From positions 1-26,022 of the forward strand of contig NZ_JBPESN010000034.1 in NCBI RefSeq assembly GCF_051710625.1: a stretch of DNA of 26,022 nucleotides. Reading direction: 5' to 3'. The translations under genes and the position numbers were made by a program. The stretch is from JBPESN01 sp051710625 (GTDB lineage: Bacteria; Pseudomonadota; Gammaproteobacteria; Enterobacterales; Enterobacteriaceae). The notes under the pieces were generated by a model that saw only the letters and a list, made by a program, of their open reading frames with translations, was not told where the DNA came from and ran no database searches. Of this stretch, positions 1-7,927 are shown piece after piece (position 1 is the first letter of the stretch; each line of letters begins with the position of its first letter).

Positions 1-387
1 AGCAGACTGACCATCAAAGCACTGGAAATGGCATGGAAAACGCGTGGTAAACCAGCCGGAGTGATGTTCCACAGCGATCAGGGTAGCCACTATACGAGCA
101 GGCAGTTCCGACAGTTGCTGTGGCGTTCCCGGATCAAACAAAGCATGAGTCGGCGTGGTAACTGTTGGGATAACAGTCCGATGGAGCCCTTCTTCAGAAG
201 TCTGAAAAACGAGTGGATACCGGTAACGGGCTACATAAGCTTCAGCGAAGCAGCTCATGAAATTACCGACTATATCGTGGGATATTACAGCGCACTCAGG
301 CCGCATGAATATAACGGTGGGTTGCCACCAAACGAATCAGAAAATAGATACTGGAAAAACGCTAACGCGGTGGCCAGTTTTAGTTGA
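1..387 (+). CDS. OrfB transposase of IS911-like element, C-terminal part (5' end outside window)
   Basis: The reading frame is open from base 1 to the TGA at 385-387. It contains the second catalytic acidic motif of the IS3 DDE integrase core (FHSDQGSHY) and the third (NSPME), followed by the SLKNEW and YNGGLPPNE blocks typical of IS911 OrfB. The catalytic Glu (184-186) is kept, but the next residue is Pro (CCC, 187-189) where the middle copy and IS911 have Arg, which could impair the active-site helix. There is no stop in the visible part, unlike the middle copy. Whether the full element is active cannot be judged from here. Confidence 0.85.
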   Translation, partial: SRLTIKALEMAWKTRGKPAGVMFHSDQGSHYTSRQFRQLLWRSRIKQSMSRRGNCWDNSPMEPFFRSLKNEWIPVTGYISFSEAAHEITDYIVGYYSALRPHEYNGGLPPNESENRYWKNANAVASFS

Positions 388-395
388 CCACTACA
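1..395 (+). mobile_element. IS911-like element (IS3 family), right-hand part
   Basis: The window opens inside an IS3-family element. The visible part encodes the C-terminal half of the OrfB transposase and ends at the right terminal repeat, whose last bases are CCACTACA (388-395). This is the inverted counterpart of the TGTAGTGG start seen in the other two copies. It is nearly identical to the matching part of the copy at 12168-13298. The flank to the right, AGCGGAAG, matches neither the left flank of the copy at 25886 nor that of the copy at 12168, so no target duplication can be paired in this window. kefG begins 40 bases further on. Confidence 0.9.
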
Positions 396-434
396 AGCGG
401 AAGTCCTATTGCCTGACGACGCTTTGGAGGGGAA

Positions 435-999
435 TTGATCGCTGAGCCGCCCAAAGTTTTGTTGTTGTACGCGCATCCTGAGGCACAGGATTCGGTGGCG
501 AACCAGGTGTTACTCAAGGCTGCGGCAACGCTCAATCATGTCACCGCACATGATCTGTATGCGCATTATCCGGATTTTTTTATCGATATACCTCACGAAT
601 AGCAGCTACTGGCGATCACTAGGTAATCGTGTTCCAACACCCGTTAGACACTTACAGTTGCCCCGCGTTGCTCAAGAAGTAGCTGGATCGTGTGCTGACC
701 CGCGGCTTCGCCAGCGGGTCGGCGGCAACGCGCTGGCCGGCAAACATTGGCGGTCGGTTATCACCGCTGGCGATGCCGAGAGCGCCTATCAGACCCGCAG
801 CGCATTGGGGGTGGAGATGATAGATATCCTGCGTCCTTTCGCTCTGACCGCTGCACTGTGCCGCATGCACTGGCAGCCGCCGCTGATTATTTATTGGGCG
901 CGACGCCAGGAGGTGGCACGTCTCGCCCGCTGCGCCGACGATTATGCGCGCTGGCTGTCATTACCCCTGGCGTCGGAGGGCGAAGGTCATGGAAAGTAG
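435..999 (+). pseudogene. kefG: kefG pseudogene (ancillary protein of KefB potassium efflux)
   Basis: KefG is a flavodoxin-like NAD(P)H quinone reductase-type subunit needed for full KefB activity. The N-terminal part reads PKVLLLYAHPEAQDSVANQ and continues to a TAG stop at 598-600 after IDIPHE. Stops and shifts follow across about 600-720. The C-terminal part (GGNALAGKHWRSVIT, then CRMHW and IIYWARR) resumes in another frame and ends with TAG 997-999. The start appears to be TTG at 435, where the E. coli gene has ATG, with the purine-rich GGAGGGGAA just before it. The 3' end overlaps the kefB start by 11 bases, the ancestral operon arrangement. The protein cannot be made at full length. Confidence 0.9.
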
Positions 1000-2834
1000 T
1001 CCTTCTTTTTTTCTGATTGCGGTCGTGCTGTTTCTGTTCGCCGCCGTCGTGGCGGTGCCAATCGCGCAGTGTCTCGGCATCGGCGCGGTGCTGGGCTATC
1101 TGGCCGACGGCGATGCCGGCGGCCCCTGGGGCCTGGGCTTTATTCGCGATGTCGATGAGATACTGCATTTCTCGGAGCTGGGGGTGGTGTTCTTGATGTT
1201 CATCATCGGCCTGGAGCTGAACCCCGCCAAGCTCTGGCACCTGCGGCACTCGATATTCGGCGTAGGCGCCGCGCAGGTGGCCATTACCGCGGTGCTGCTG
1301 GGCGCCGCGCTTACCTTTACCGGTATGCGCTGGCAGGCGGCGCTTATCGGCGGCATTTGCCTCGCCATGTCCTCTACCGTTATTGCGCTGCAGTTGATGC
1401 GCGACAAAGGCATGAACCGCAATGAGGGCGGCCAATTGGGGTTTTCGGTGTTACTGTTTCAGGATATGGCGGTGATCCCGGCACTGTCTCTGATTCCGTT
1501 TCTCGCCGGCGGCGCCGGCGGGCACGGCTATTGAATGAAGATCAGCATTAAACTGGCGGCGTTTTTTGGCATGTTGGTCGGCGGGCGGCTTCCTGCTGCG
1601 TCCGTTGTTTCGCTATATCGCCTCGGCGAACGTGCGCGAGGTGTTTACCGCCGCGAGCCTGCTGCTGGTGCTGGGTGCCGCGTTATTCATGGGATTTGCT
1701 TAACCTGTCGATGGCCCTCGGCACCTTTATCGCTGGCGTGCTGCTGGCTGAAAGCGAGTACCGTCATGAACTCGAGATCGCCATTGAGCCGTTCAAGGGG
1801 CTGCTGCTGAGCCTGTTTTTTATCTCGGTCGGCATGGCGCTGAATCTGGGGATCCTATATGTGCACGTCCTGACGGTGCTGGCCGGAGTCGCCATCCTGG
1901 TGGCCATCAAGGGAACGATGTTGTATATCCTGGGGCGCCTATCGGGGCTGAAACGTTCGGTCCGGTTGCAATTCGCCGGCGTACTGAGCCAGGGCGGGGA
2001 GTTTGCCTTCGTTTTGTTCTCGGCGGCGGCCTCGACGTAGAAAATCCTCACCGGCGATCAATTATCGTTATTGCTGGTGATCGTCACCTTGTCGATGATC
2101 ACCACCCCGATATTGATGTAATTGATCGATCGTATCCTGGTCCGGCGTTATAATGCAGTAGAAGAAAACGATGAAAAAACCTTTGTCAACGACGATGACC
2201 CGCAGGTGGTCATTGTCGGCTTCAGCCGTTTCGGTCAGGTGATAGGTCGCCTGCTGATGGCAAATAAAACGCGTATTACGGTGCTTGAGCGTGATATCAG
2301 CGTTGTCAGCCTGATGCGCGGCTATGGTTATACAGTGTATTACGGCGATGCCACCGTAACTGGAGCTGTTGCGGGCGGTAGAGGCGGGACAAGGCCAGAA
2401 CGATCGTCGTCGCGGCCAATACGCCAGAAGATAATATGGCCATCATCCGCCTGTGTCAGCAGCATTTTCCCCAGTTGCAGATTCTGGCGTGCGCGGGCGT
2501 GTCGAAGCGCATGAGCTTCTGCAGGCCGGCGTGTCGCGGTTTTCAAGAGAAACGTTTTCCAGCGCTTTGGAGCTGGAACGCAAGGTGCTGCAATCGTTAA
2601 ATATGCATCCACATCAGGCTTATCGGGCGCAGCAGCATTTCCGCCGGCTGGATATGCGCATGCTGCGTAAGTTGATGCCCCAGGAGGAGGAAGGGGCACA
2701 GTTCGCGTGTAAAGGAAGCACGGCGCGAACTGGAAGACATTTTCCAGCGCGAGATGCAACAGGAGCGGCGGCTGCTCGACGGCTGGGGCGAAGATGATCA
2801 ACAGGGAGAACGACCCTATGACGGCAAAGCGTAA
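989..2834 (+). pseudogene. kefB: kefB pseudogene (glutathione-gated K+/H+ antiporter)
   Basis: KefB is an inner-membrane CPA2 antiporter that acidifies the cytoplasm when electrophile-glutathione adducts bind its RCK domain. The intact start (MESSPSFFLIAVVLFLFAA) and first membrane segments run to a TGA at 1532-1534, where a Trp codon is expected before MKIS. Frameshifts follow near 1590 and 1690, then a TAG at 2038-2040, an in-frame TAA near 2119, and another shift near 2370 in the RCK domain. Recognisable blocks remain: FIAGVLLAESEYRHELE, FAGVLSQGGEFAFVLFS, VGFSRFGQVIGRLLMANK and FSRETFSSALEL. The ancestral end is TAA 2832-2834, overlapping yheV. Total length is close to the roughly 600-codon family size, so decay is mainly by point changes and small indels. 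Confidence 0.93.
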
Positions 2835-2981
2835 ACGCTTCATCGCCGGCGGTATGGCGTGCGGACAATAGCGATCGGGTGGCTTGCGTCAAGTGCGGCT
2901 ATACCCAGCGGAAGGACGACGACATGATTAGCGCAAAACGACCGGATAAAAAACATTATTGGTATTTTTCATCCGGAGTAA
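2818..2981 (+). pseudogene. yheV: yheV pseudogene (small zinc-ribbon-like protein)
   Basis: YheV is a small conserved protein of unknown function with two CxxC pairs, usually about 66 residues. The start (MTAKRKRFIAGG) overlaps the kefB end. The frame then breaks, and the next recognisable block, WRADNSDRVACVKCGYTQR, lies one frame over and keeps only the second CxxC. The segment with the first CxxC is deleted. The family's C-terminal signature IGIFHPE followed by TAA (979-981 of the 2900s block) is found in yet another frame. One deletion and at least two frame changes make this a clear pseudogene. Confidence 0.75.
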
Positions 2982-3074
2982 TGTTATTAACAGCTTTTTT
3001 ACGGCTAAAGCATACATACGTGCGGTTTTTGGTTAGAATCAGCGCCAAATGAGTTTCCAATGGTGGGAGAGAGC

Positions 3075-3562
3075 ATGAAAGTAGCAAAAGATCGGGTGGT
3101 TCAGTCTGGCCTACCAGTTGAGAACATGAAGACGGTGTATTGGTCAATGAATCCCCGGTGAGCGCATCGTTGGAGTACCTCCATGGCCACGGCTCGCTGA
3201 TTTCTGGGCTGGAAAAAGCGCTGGATGATCGCGGTGCGGGCGACATCTTCGATATCAGCATCGAAGCCAATGATGCTTACGGCCCTTACGATGAAAATCT
3301 GGTGTAGCGCGTACCCAAAGATGTTTTCATGGGCGTCGATGAACTGGAAGTGGGCATACGTTTCCTGGCCGAAACGGGTCAGGTACCGGTAGAAATCACC
3401 GAAATCGATGGCGATCATGTCGTGGTTGACGGTAATCCTATGCTGGCTGGCCAGAACCTCAACTTCCACGTGGAAGTCATCGCTATTCGTGATGCCACCG
3501 CGGAAGAGCTGGCCTACGGCCATGATCACGACCATGACCACGGTGATGGCTGCTGCCACTAA
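3075..3562 (+). pseudogene. slyD: slyD pseudogene (FKBP-type prolyl isomerase, nickel chaperone)
   Basis: SlyD is a cytosolic FKBP-type peptidyl-prolyl isomerase with a metal-binding tail that helps hydrogenase maturation. The start MKVAKDRVV is right, but frameshifts follow at once. The true frame resumes with SLEYLHGHGSLISGLE and runs to a TAG at 3305-3307 in place of a Gln codon (LVQRVPKDVF). After that stop the frame continues cleanly from MGVDELEVG through the chaperone flap to a short HDHDHDHGDGCCH tail ending at TAA 3560-3562. The tail is much shorter than the E. coli His/Cys-rich extension. The gene is broken at two or more places. Confidence 0.92.
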
Positions 3563-3610
3563 GCGTGGGGTCCGGGACCCTGAGCGGGCCCCGTACTCGG
3601 CGTCACCCGC

Positions 3611-3829
3611 TCAGTAATGGGGTGGGGGCGTTTCCTCGCTTTGCGAGGCGATGATCGAGGTGTTCTGCTCGCGCAATTTGTCCGACAGCAGGCGCAATTG
3701 CTCCTGTAGCCGGCTGATATCGCGCTGGTGGGCCACCACCGTCTGATTCAGTTCCTCAATCGTGACTTCCTGGAAAGCAACCCGTCCCTCTAACACTTCC
3801 AGACGCTGTTCCAGCTGCGATAGTTCCAT
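3611..3829 (-). CDS. slyX: SlyX family small coiled-coil protein
   Basis: The 72-codon frame is intact and the same length as E. coli SlyX. Residues 1-60 form heptad-like leucine spacing ([20 protein letters not shown]), predicting a coiled coil. The C-terminus ends in the family signature [11 protein letters not shown]. Function is unknown; the name reflects proximity to slyD, not shared activity. It lies on the opposite strand, convergent with dead slyD (48 bases apart) and divergent from dead fkpA. It is the only intact gene in the first 5 kb. Confidence 0.93.
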
Positions 3830-4151
3830 CCTATTTTCCTCTCGGTACCGTTCAAGACCAATGAAACCGGTGTCGCACCGTTCCTATTCTGCGGTTGCCT
3901 CGCGCGGGCAACCGCGGTAGACTCTGCCTTGCTTTGCGCAGATCGCCCGCACAAAGCCCATCATTAGGCGGCGATATCAAACCAGGCCGCAATGAAATTG
4001 CATTATCAAGAAACTTCTTGTTATAAAAAAAGTCCCAGAAAGGGTTAATCAACCGGCATAGCGATTGTGTTGTGTTTATGCTCACAGCTATAGTATTTGC
4101 CTGACTTTGCTATCGACCCTCGGGACCGCTTACTCAGGAAAATGGAAATTT
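3830..4151. other. slyX-fkpA divergent intergenic region with a strong inverted repeat
   Basis: No gene is visible in these 322 bases. A perfect 9-bp inverted repeat, GCGGTTGCC / GGCAACCGC with a 7-base loop, lies at 3891-3915. It has no following T-run, so it is not a clear terminator. GAAACTT near 4010 could be a sigma-E -35 element, since fkpA is sigma-E dependent in E. coli, but no good -10 partner is seen. Confidence 0.4.
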
Positions 4152-4733
4152 ATGAAATCTTTGATTAAAGTATCGCTGCTGGCCTCTACTATGGCATTTG
4201 CCTTTTAACGCGAGCAACGCCCTGGCCGCCGATGCAACGGCAGGTGCTACCCCGCCGGCGACCGCAGCACCCACCAGCGCCACCTCGGACAAATTCAAAA
4301 GCAGCGAAGATCAGGCCGCCTATGCCTTGGGCGGCCTCCCAGGGACGTTACATGAATAGTTCGCTGAAGGAGCAGGGGGCCAAAGACAATGCCGCCAAAG
4401 GCGACAAATACCGCGCCGACTACGCCAAGGAAAAGGGCGTGAAAGAAACCGCCGACGGCGTCCTGTATAAAGTGGATAAAGCCGGCACCGGCAACGCGCT
4501 GACCGATAGCGATTCGTGGTGAACTATAAAGGCACCCTGGTCGACGGGACGGAATTCGATAATTCCTACAAGCGCGGCAAGCCGCTGTCCTTCCGCCTGG
4601 ACAACGTTATCCCTGGCTGGATCGAAGGGCTGAAACATATTAAGAAAGGCGGGAAAATCCAGCTGGTTATTCCAGCCGGAGCAGGCTTACGGCAAAACCG
4701 GCGTTCCCGGACGCGGGCGCGCAGCAGAAATAA
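4152..4733 (+). pseudogene. fkpA: fkpA pseudogene (periplasmic FKBP-type prolyl isomerase/chaperone)
   Basis: FkpA is a periplasmic dimeric prolyl isomerase and chaperone. The start MKSLIKVSLLAST is a signal peptide and an AGGAAA ribosome site precedes it. An extra T (near 4202) breaks the signal peptide. More frame errors occur near 4337 and after DSD (4515). An internal deletion joins NSSLKEQ to AKDNAAKGDKYRADYAKEKG and removes most of the N-terminal dimerisation segment, about 55 codons. The FKBP core NYKGTLVDGTEFDNSYKRG to GKIQLVIP is recognisable. After AYGKTGVPG the last beta strands are lost and the frame goes to a C-terminal AQQK and TAA. It is much shorter than the usual roughly 270 codons. 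Confidence 0.92.
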
Positions 4734-4780
4734 CGCTGCCGTCCTCCCAAACGGGCAGCGGCCCGTATGCCCTTTGCAAG

Positions 4781-4804
4781 CCATCCCCGTGGGATGGTTT
4801 TTTT
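4781..4804 (+). terminator. Rho-independent terminator after fkpA
   Basis: CCATCCC (4781-4787), a 3-base loop and GGGATGG (4791-4797) form a perfect 7-bp stem, directly followed by seven T (4798-4804). It lies 48 bases past the fkpA end and survives although the gene is dead. Confidence 0.9.
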
Positions 4805-5011
4805 CGCCGCGCTGCCGGCCAAACGCTGTCACCGTTTAAGACTGCCGCGCGCGGCGGGCGGATAATATCACTGCCGAATAATAAAAAACTTCACCAAACA
4901 CAAGAACAGCGTTTTGCCGGATTTGCTAGACTAGCGGCCGCATAACAGAATTACAGCTAAATCTGCCCGATACTATCCCGGCAGATTCACAACCACAGGT
5001 GGTATTTCCAC

Positions 5012-5734
5012 ATGTCTACGTCTCTTCCTTATTCTGATGCCGGCGAGCTGGATTTATTGGACGAACGTCCATTCAGCGCCGTGGATCATGAAATTCTCGC
5101 CTCTTATGAGGCCGTCGTGGATGGCCTGGCGATGCTTATTAGCGGACATTGCGAGATTGTATTGCACTCCCTGGAGAACCTGAAATGCTCGGTGGTGCCT
5201 ATCGCCAACGGCGAACATACCGGGCGTAAAGTGGGGTCGCCGATATTGGATCTCGCGCTGCGCATGCTGGATGATATGGCGGGAGAGGACAGCAGCGTCT
5301 CCCGCGCCTACTTTACCCGGGCTAAAAATAGCGTTCTGATGAAATCGGTCACCATTGCCATCCGCAATCGCGAGGAACGGGTGATAGGGCTGCTGTGCAT
5401 TAACATGAATCTGGACGTACCCTTCTCGCAAATTATGCAAACCTTTATTTCGCCGGAAACGCAGGACATCGCCACCTCGGTGAATTTTGCCTCGTCGGTT
5501 GACGATCTGGTGGCTCAGACGCTGGAGTTCACCATTGAGGAAGTTAACGCCGATCGCAACGTATCCAACAACGCCAAGAACCGCCAGATCGTGCTCAATC
5601 TGTATGAGAAAGGCATCTTCGATATCAAGGACACTATCAATCAAGTTGCCGACAGGCTCAACATCTCCAAGCACACGGTTTACTTATATATCCGTCAGTT
5701 TAAGAGCGGTGATTTCGTGGGGCAGGAGCGGTGA
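5012..5734 (+). CDS. yheO: YheO family PAS-like / helix-turn-helix regulator
   Basis: The 240-codon frame is intact, matching the family length. Residues about 25-135 form the YheO PAS-like domain (EILASYEAVVDGLAMLISGHCEIVLHS is its start in family terms). Residues about 180-235 hold a C-terminal HTH: the KNRQIVLNLYEKGIFDIK block followed by VADRLNISKHTVYLYIR. It probably binds DNA, but its targets and ligand are not established. The stop overlaps the GTG start of tusD by four bases (GTGA, 5731-5734), so the gene is translationally linked to tusDCB as in other enterobacteria. No clear sigma-70 promoter was found between the fkpA terminator and this start. Confidence 0.93.
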   Translation: MSTSLPYSDAGELDLLDERPFSAVDHEILASYEAVVDGLAMLISGHCEIVLHSLENLKCSVVPIANGEHTGRKVGSPILDLALRMLDDMAGEDSSVSRAYFTRAKNSVLMKSVTIAIRNREERVIGLLCINMNLDVPFSQIMQTFISPETQDIATSVNFASSVDDLVAQTLEFTIEEVNADRNVSNNAKNRQIVLNLYEKGIFDIKDTINQVADRLNISKHTVYLYIRQFKSGDFVGQER

Positions 5735-6123
5735 GCCTGGACTATTGCCTGATGGTTACCGGCCCGGCCTATGGCAATCAGCGCGCCAGCAGCGCGCTAC
5801 AGTTCGCCCGGGCGCTCCTGGCGTGCGGCCACCGCCTTGGCACGGTATTTTTTTACCAGGACGGCGTGCATAACGCCAACCGCTTGAATGCGCCCGCCGG
5901 CGATGAGGTGGATCTAGTGCGCGCCTGGCGCGACCTGGCGCAGCAGCATCAGGTGGCGCTGCATGTTTGCGTCGCCGCCGCCCTGCGTCGTGGCGTGACC
6001 GATGCCCTTCAGGCGTCGCTGCTTAAGTGTAGCGGCGAAAATCTTCAGCCCGGCTTTGAGCTCAGCGGCCTGGGCAGCCTGGCACAGGCGGCGCTCGGCT
6101 GCGATCGCTTTATCCAATTCTAA
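5731..6123 (+). CDS. tusD: TusD, sulfurtransferase subunit of the TusBCD complex
   Basis: TusD takes a persulfide from TusA and passes it, within the TusB2C2D2 hexamer, to TusE and then MnmA for 2-thiolation of U34 in tRNA Glu, Gln and Lys. The frame is 130 codons, two longer at the N-terminus than E. coli. Conserved blocks are VTGPAYG near the start, VFFYQDGVHNAN and the active-site segment HVCVAAALRRG. The catalytic Cys is residue 80 here, equivalent to Cys78 in E. coli. Start GTG 5731 overlaps the yheO stop, which supports coupling. Cytosolic. tusC follows 7 bases later. Confidence 0.95.
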   Translation: MSLDYCLMVTGPAYGNQRASSALQFARALLACGHRLGTVFFYQDGVHNANRLNAPAGDEVDLVRAWRDLAQQHQVALHVCVAAALRRGVTDALQASLLKCSGENLQPGFELSGLGSLAQAALGCDRFIQF

Positions 6124-6130
6124 GGCTTTC

Positions 6131-6490
6131 ATGAACCGTATCGCATTTGTTTTCACCCACGGTCCGCACGGCGAGGCCGCCGGACGGGAAGGGCTTGACG
6201 CGCTGTTGGCGACATCGGCATTGGCGGAGGATATCGGCGTCTTTTTTATCGCCGATGGCGTATTGCTGTTGCTGGCGCAGCAGCAGCCGGCGCAAATCCT
6301 GGCGCGCGACTTTGTCGCCACCTTCGGCGTGCTCTCGCTGTATGATGTGGACAGGCTTTATCTCTGCGCCGAATCGGCGGCGGAGCGCGGTCTGGATGCC
6401 GATGCCGGCTGGGTATTGAACGCCGAATGGTTGTCGGCGACGAACTGGCGCCAGCGTCTGAGCGCCTATGATACCGTGATGACGTTTTAA
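6131..6490 (+). CDS. tusC: TusC, sulfur-relay subunit of TusBCD
   Basis: The 119-codon frame opens with MNRIAFVFTHGPHG, the family N-terminus, and ends AYDTVMTF, both matching E. coli TusC in layout. ATG 6131 is chosen over the longer upstream in-frame opening because it matches homologues and lies just after the tusD stop. TusC is the structural, non-catalytic partner of TusD in the tRNA thiolation relay. The frame is undamaged. Confidence 0.94.
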   Translation: MNRIAFVFTHGPHGEAAGREGLDALLATSALAEDIGVFFIADGVLLLLAQQQPAQILARDFVATFGVLSLYDVDRLYLCAESAAERGLDADAGWVLNAEWLSATNWRQRLSAYDTVMTF

Positions 6491-6504
6491 CGCCGAAGGC
6501 GCCC

Positions 6505-6792
6505 ATGCTGTATACCCTGAGCCGTTCTCCCTATGCCTGCGATCTGGCGGCGCTGCTGCGTCTCGTGCAGCCCGGTGACGACCTGCTGCTGCTGTCCGAT
6601 GGCGTTATCGCCGGGCTCACCGGCTCACTGGCCGCGTGCGCGCTCGGTGCCTCTCCCCTGACGCTGCACGCGCTGGAAAACGATATTGTCGCTCGCGGGC
6701 TGTCTGCTCATTTTTCGCCCAATATCGCGATAATCAGTTATACTGATTTCGTCAGGCTGACCGAAAAACAGCCGCAGCAGATGGCGTGGTAA
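6505..6792 (+). CDS. tusB: TusB, sulfur-relay subunit of TusBCD
   Basis: The 95-codon frame has the same length as E. coli TusB. It begins MLYTLSRSPYACDLAALLRL and ends with the family tail SYTDFVRLTEKQPQQMAW, whose C-terminal Trp is conserved. It completes the TusBCD complex. tusC ends 14 bases upstream. The str-operon promoter begins only 22 bases past the stop, so this is the last gene of the yheO-tusDCB unit, although readthrough into rpsL is possible. Confidence 0.94.
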   Translation: MLYTLSRSPYACDLAALLRLVQPGDDLLLLSDGVIAGLTGSLAACALGASPLTLHALENDIVARGLSAHFSPNIAIISYTDFVRLTEKQPQQMAW

Positions 6793-6814
6793 GCAAGGGT
6801 GAGATGTATATTTC

Positions 6815-6843
6815 TTGACACCTTTACCCGTCAGCCATAAAAT
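6815..6843 (+). promoter_or_regulatory. Sigma-70 promoter of the str operon
   Basis: TTGACA (6815-6820) and TAAAAT (6838-6843) are separated by exactly 17 bases, a near-consensus sigma-70 promoter. TTGACACCTTT and the CATAAAATCC context resemble the E. coli rpsL promoter. It leaves a leader of about 75 bases before rpsL. Confidence 0.9.
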
Positions 6844-6925
6844 CCTGCGTCCTAGTATTTTTCCCTGCGGCATCACGAGGCGGCTTGTTACGTGTTTACG
6901 AAGCAAAACCCAGGAGCTTTATTAA

Positions 6926-7300
6926 ATGGCAACGATTAACCAGCTGGTACGCAAACCGCGCTCCATGAAGGTTGCGAAGAGCAACGTTCCGGCGCTGAAC
7001 GCCTGTCCGCAGAAACGCGGCGTATGTACCCGTGTATATACCACCACCCCGAAAAAACCGAACTCCGCGCTGCGTAAAGTATGCCGTGTTCGTTTAACCA
7101 ACGGGTTTGAAGTCACCTCCTACATCGGCGGTGAAGGTCATAACCTGCAGGAGCACTCCGTGATCCTGATTCGCGGCGGTCGTGTGAAAGACCTGCCGGG
7201 TGTGCGTTACCACACCGTTCGTGGCGCGCTTGACTGCTCCGGCGTTAAAGACCGCAAGCAGGGGCGCTCCAAGTACGGCGTGAAGAAGCCAAAGGCTTAA
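6926..7300 (+). CDS. rpsL: Ribosomal protein S12
   Basis: The 124-residue protein is the standard length of the 30S decoding-centre protein S12. The PKKPNSALRK loop carries Lys43 and the GRVKDLPGVRYH loop carries Lys88, both wild type for streptomycin sensitivity. Asp89, the residue methylthiolated by RimO in E. coli, is present. A strong ribosome site (CCAGGAG) precedes the ATG. It is the first gene of rpsL-rpsG-fusA-tufA. Confidence 0.99.
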   Translation: MATINQLVRKPRSMKVAKSNVPALNACPQKRGVCTRVYTTTPKKPNSALRKVCRVRLTNGFEVTSYIGGEGHNLQEHSVILIRGGRVKDLPGVRYHTVRGALDCSGVKDRKQGRSKYGVKKPKA

Positions 7301-7305
7301 TGGTT

Positions 7306-7387
7306 CTCCGTTAAGTAAGGCCAAATGTTTTATTAACTCTGTCAAAAAACGCATTGAGTTTTGGACAACTCTGAATTAACAACGGAG
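7306..7387 (+). promoter_or_regulatory. S7-binding translational control element between rpsL and rpsG
   Basis: The 94-base spacer has arms CTCCGTT (7306-7312) and AACGGAG (7381-7387), a perfect 7-bp pairing that buries the GGAG ribosome site of rpsG. In E. coli the rpsL-rpsG spacer of similar length folds this way, binds free S7 and represses rpsG and fusA. Function here is inferred from position and structure. Confidence 0.7.
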
Positions 7388-7394
7388 TATTTCC

Positions 7395-7865
7395 ATGCCA
7401 CGTCGTCGCGTCATTGGTCAACGTAAAATCCTGCCGGATCCGAAGTTCGGATCTGGGCTTTTGGCCAAATTTATTAACATCCTGATGGTAGATGGCAAAA
7501 AATCTACCGCAGAAGCAATCGTCTATACCGCGTTGGAGACCCTGGCTCAGCGTTCTGGTAAAAATCATCTGGAAGCTTTTGAAGTAGCCCTGGACAACGT
7601 GCGTCCGACTGTCGAAGTCAAATCGCGCCGCGTCGGTGGTTCTACTTATCAGGTGCCAGTAGAAGTCCGTCCGGTTCGTCGCAATGCCCTGGCAATGCGT
7701 TGGATCGTTGAAGCTGCTCGTAAACGCGGTGATAAATCTATGGCTCTGCGCTTGGCGAACGAACTTTCCGATGCAGCAGAAAACAAAGGTACTGCTGTGA
7801 AGAAACGTGAAGACGTTCACCGTATGGCAGATGCCAACAAGGCGTTCGCCCACTACCGCTGGTAA
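7395..7865 (+). CDS. rpsG: Ribosomal protein S7
   Basis: The 156-residue protein is the length found in most enterobacteria (E. coli K-12 carries an extended form). It starts MPRRRVIGQRKILPDPKFGS and contains the 16S rRNA-binding basic helices and beta-hairpin (VEVKSRRVGGSTYQVPVEV). S7 nucleates assembly of the 30S head and probably represses its own operon through the preceding hairpin. Intact. fusA follows after 62 bases. Confidence 0.99.
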   Translation: MPRRRVIGQRKILPDPKFGSGLLAKFINILMVDGKKSTAEAIVYTALETLAQRSGKNHLEAFEVALDNVRPTVEVKSRRVGGSTYQVPVEVRPVRRNALAMRWIVEAARKRGDKSMALRLANELSDAAENKGTAVKKREDVHRMADANKAFAHYRW

Positions 7866-7927
7866 TCGCACCGCAGTAGTCACGCCGGGTTAGCTCGAAA
7901 TGAACGCCCCAGTAATCGAGGATTCAA

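Noticed and set aside
887..1435. 182-codon minus-strand frame over kefB
   Set aside because: Antisense shadow of the GC-rich kefB sequence with a His/Arg/Gln-rich random composition.
4005..4060. Possible sigma-E promoter for fkpA
   Set aside because: A GAAACTT -35-like element has no convincing -10 at the right distance.
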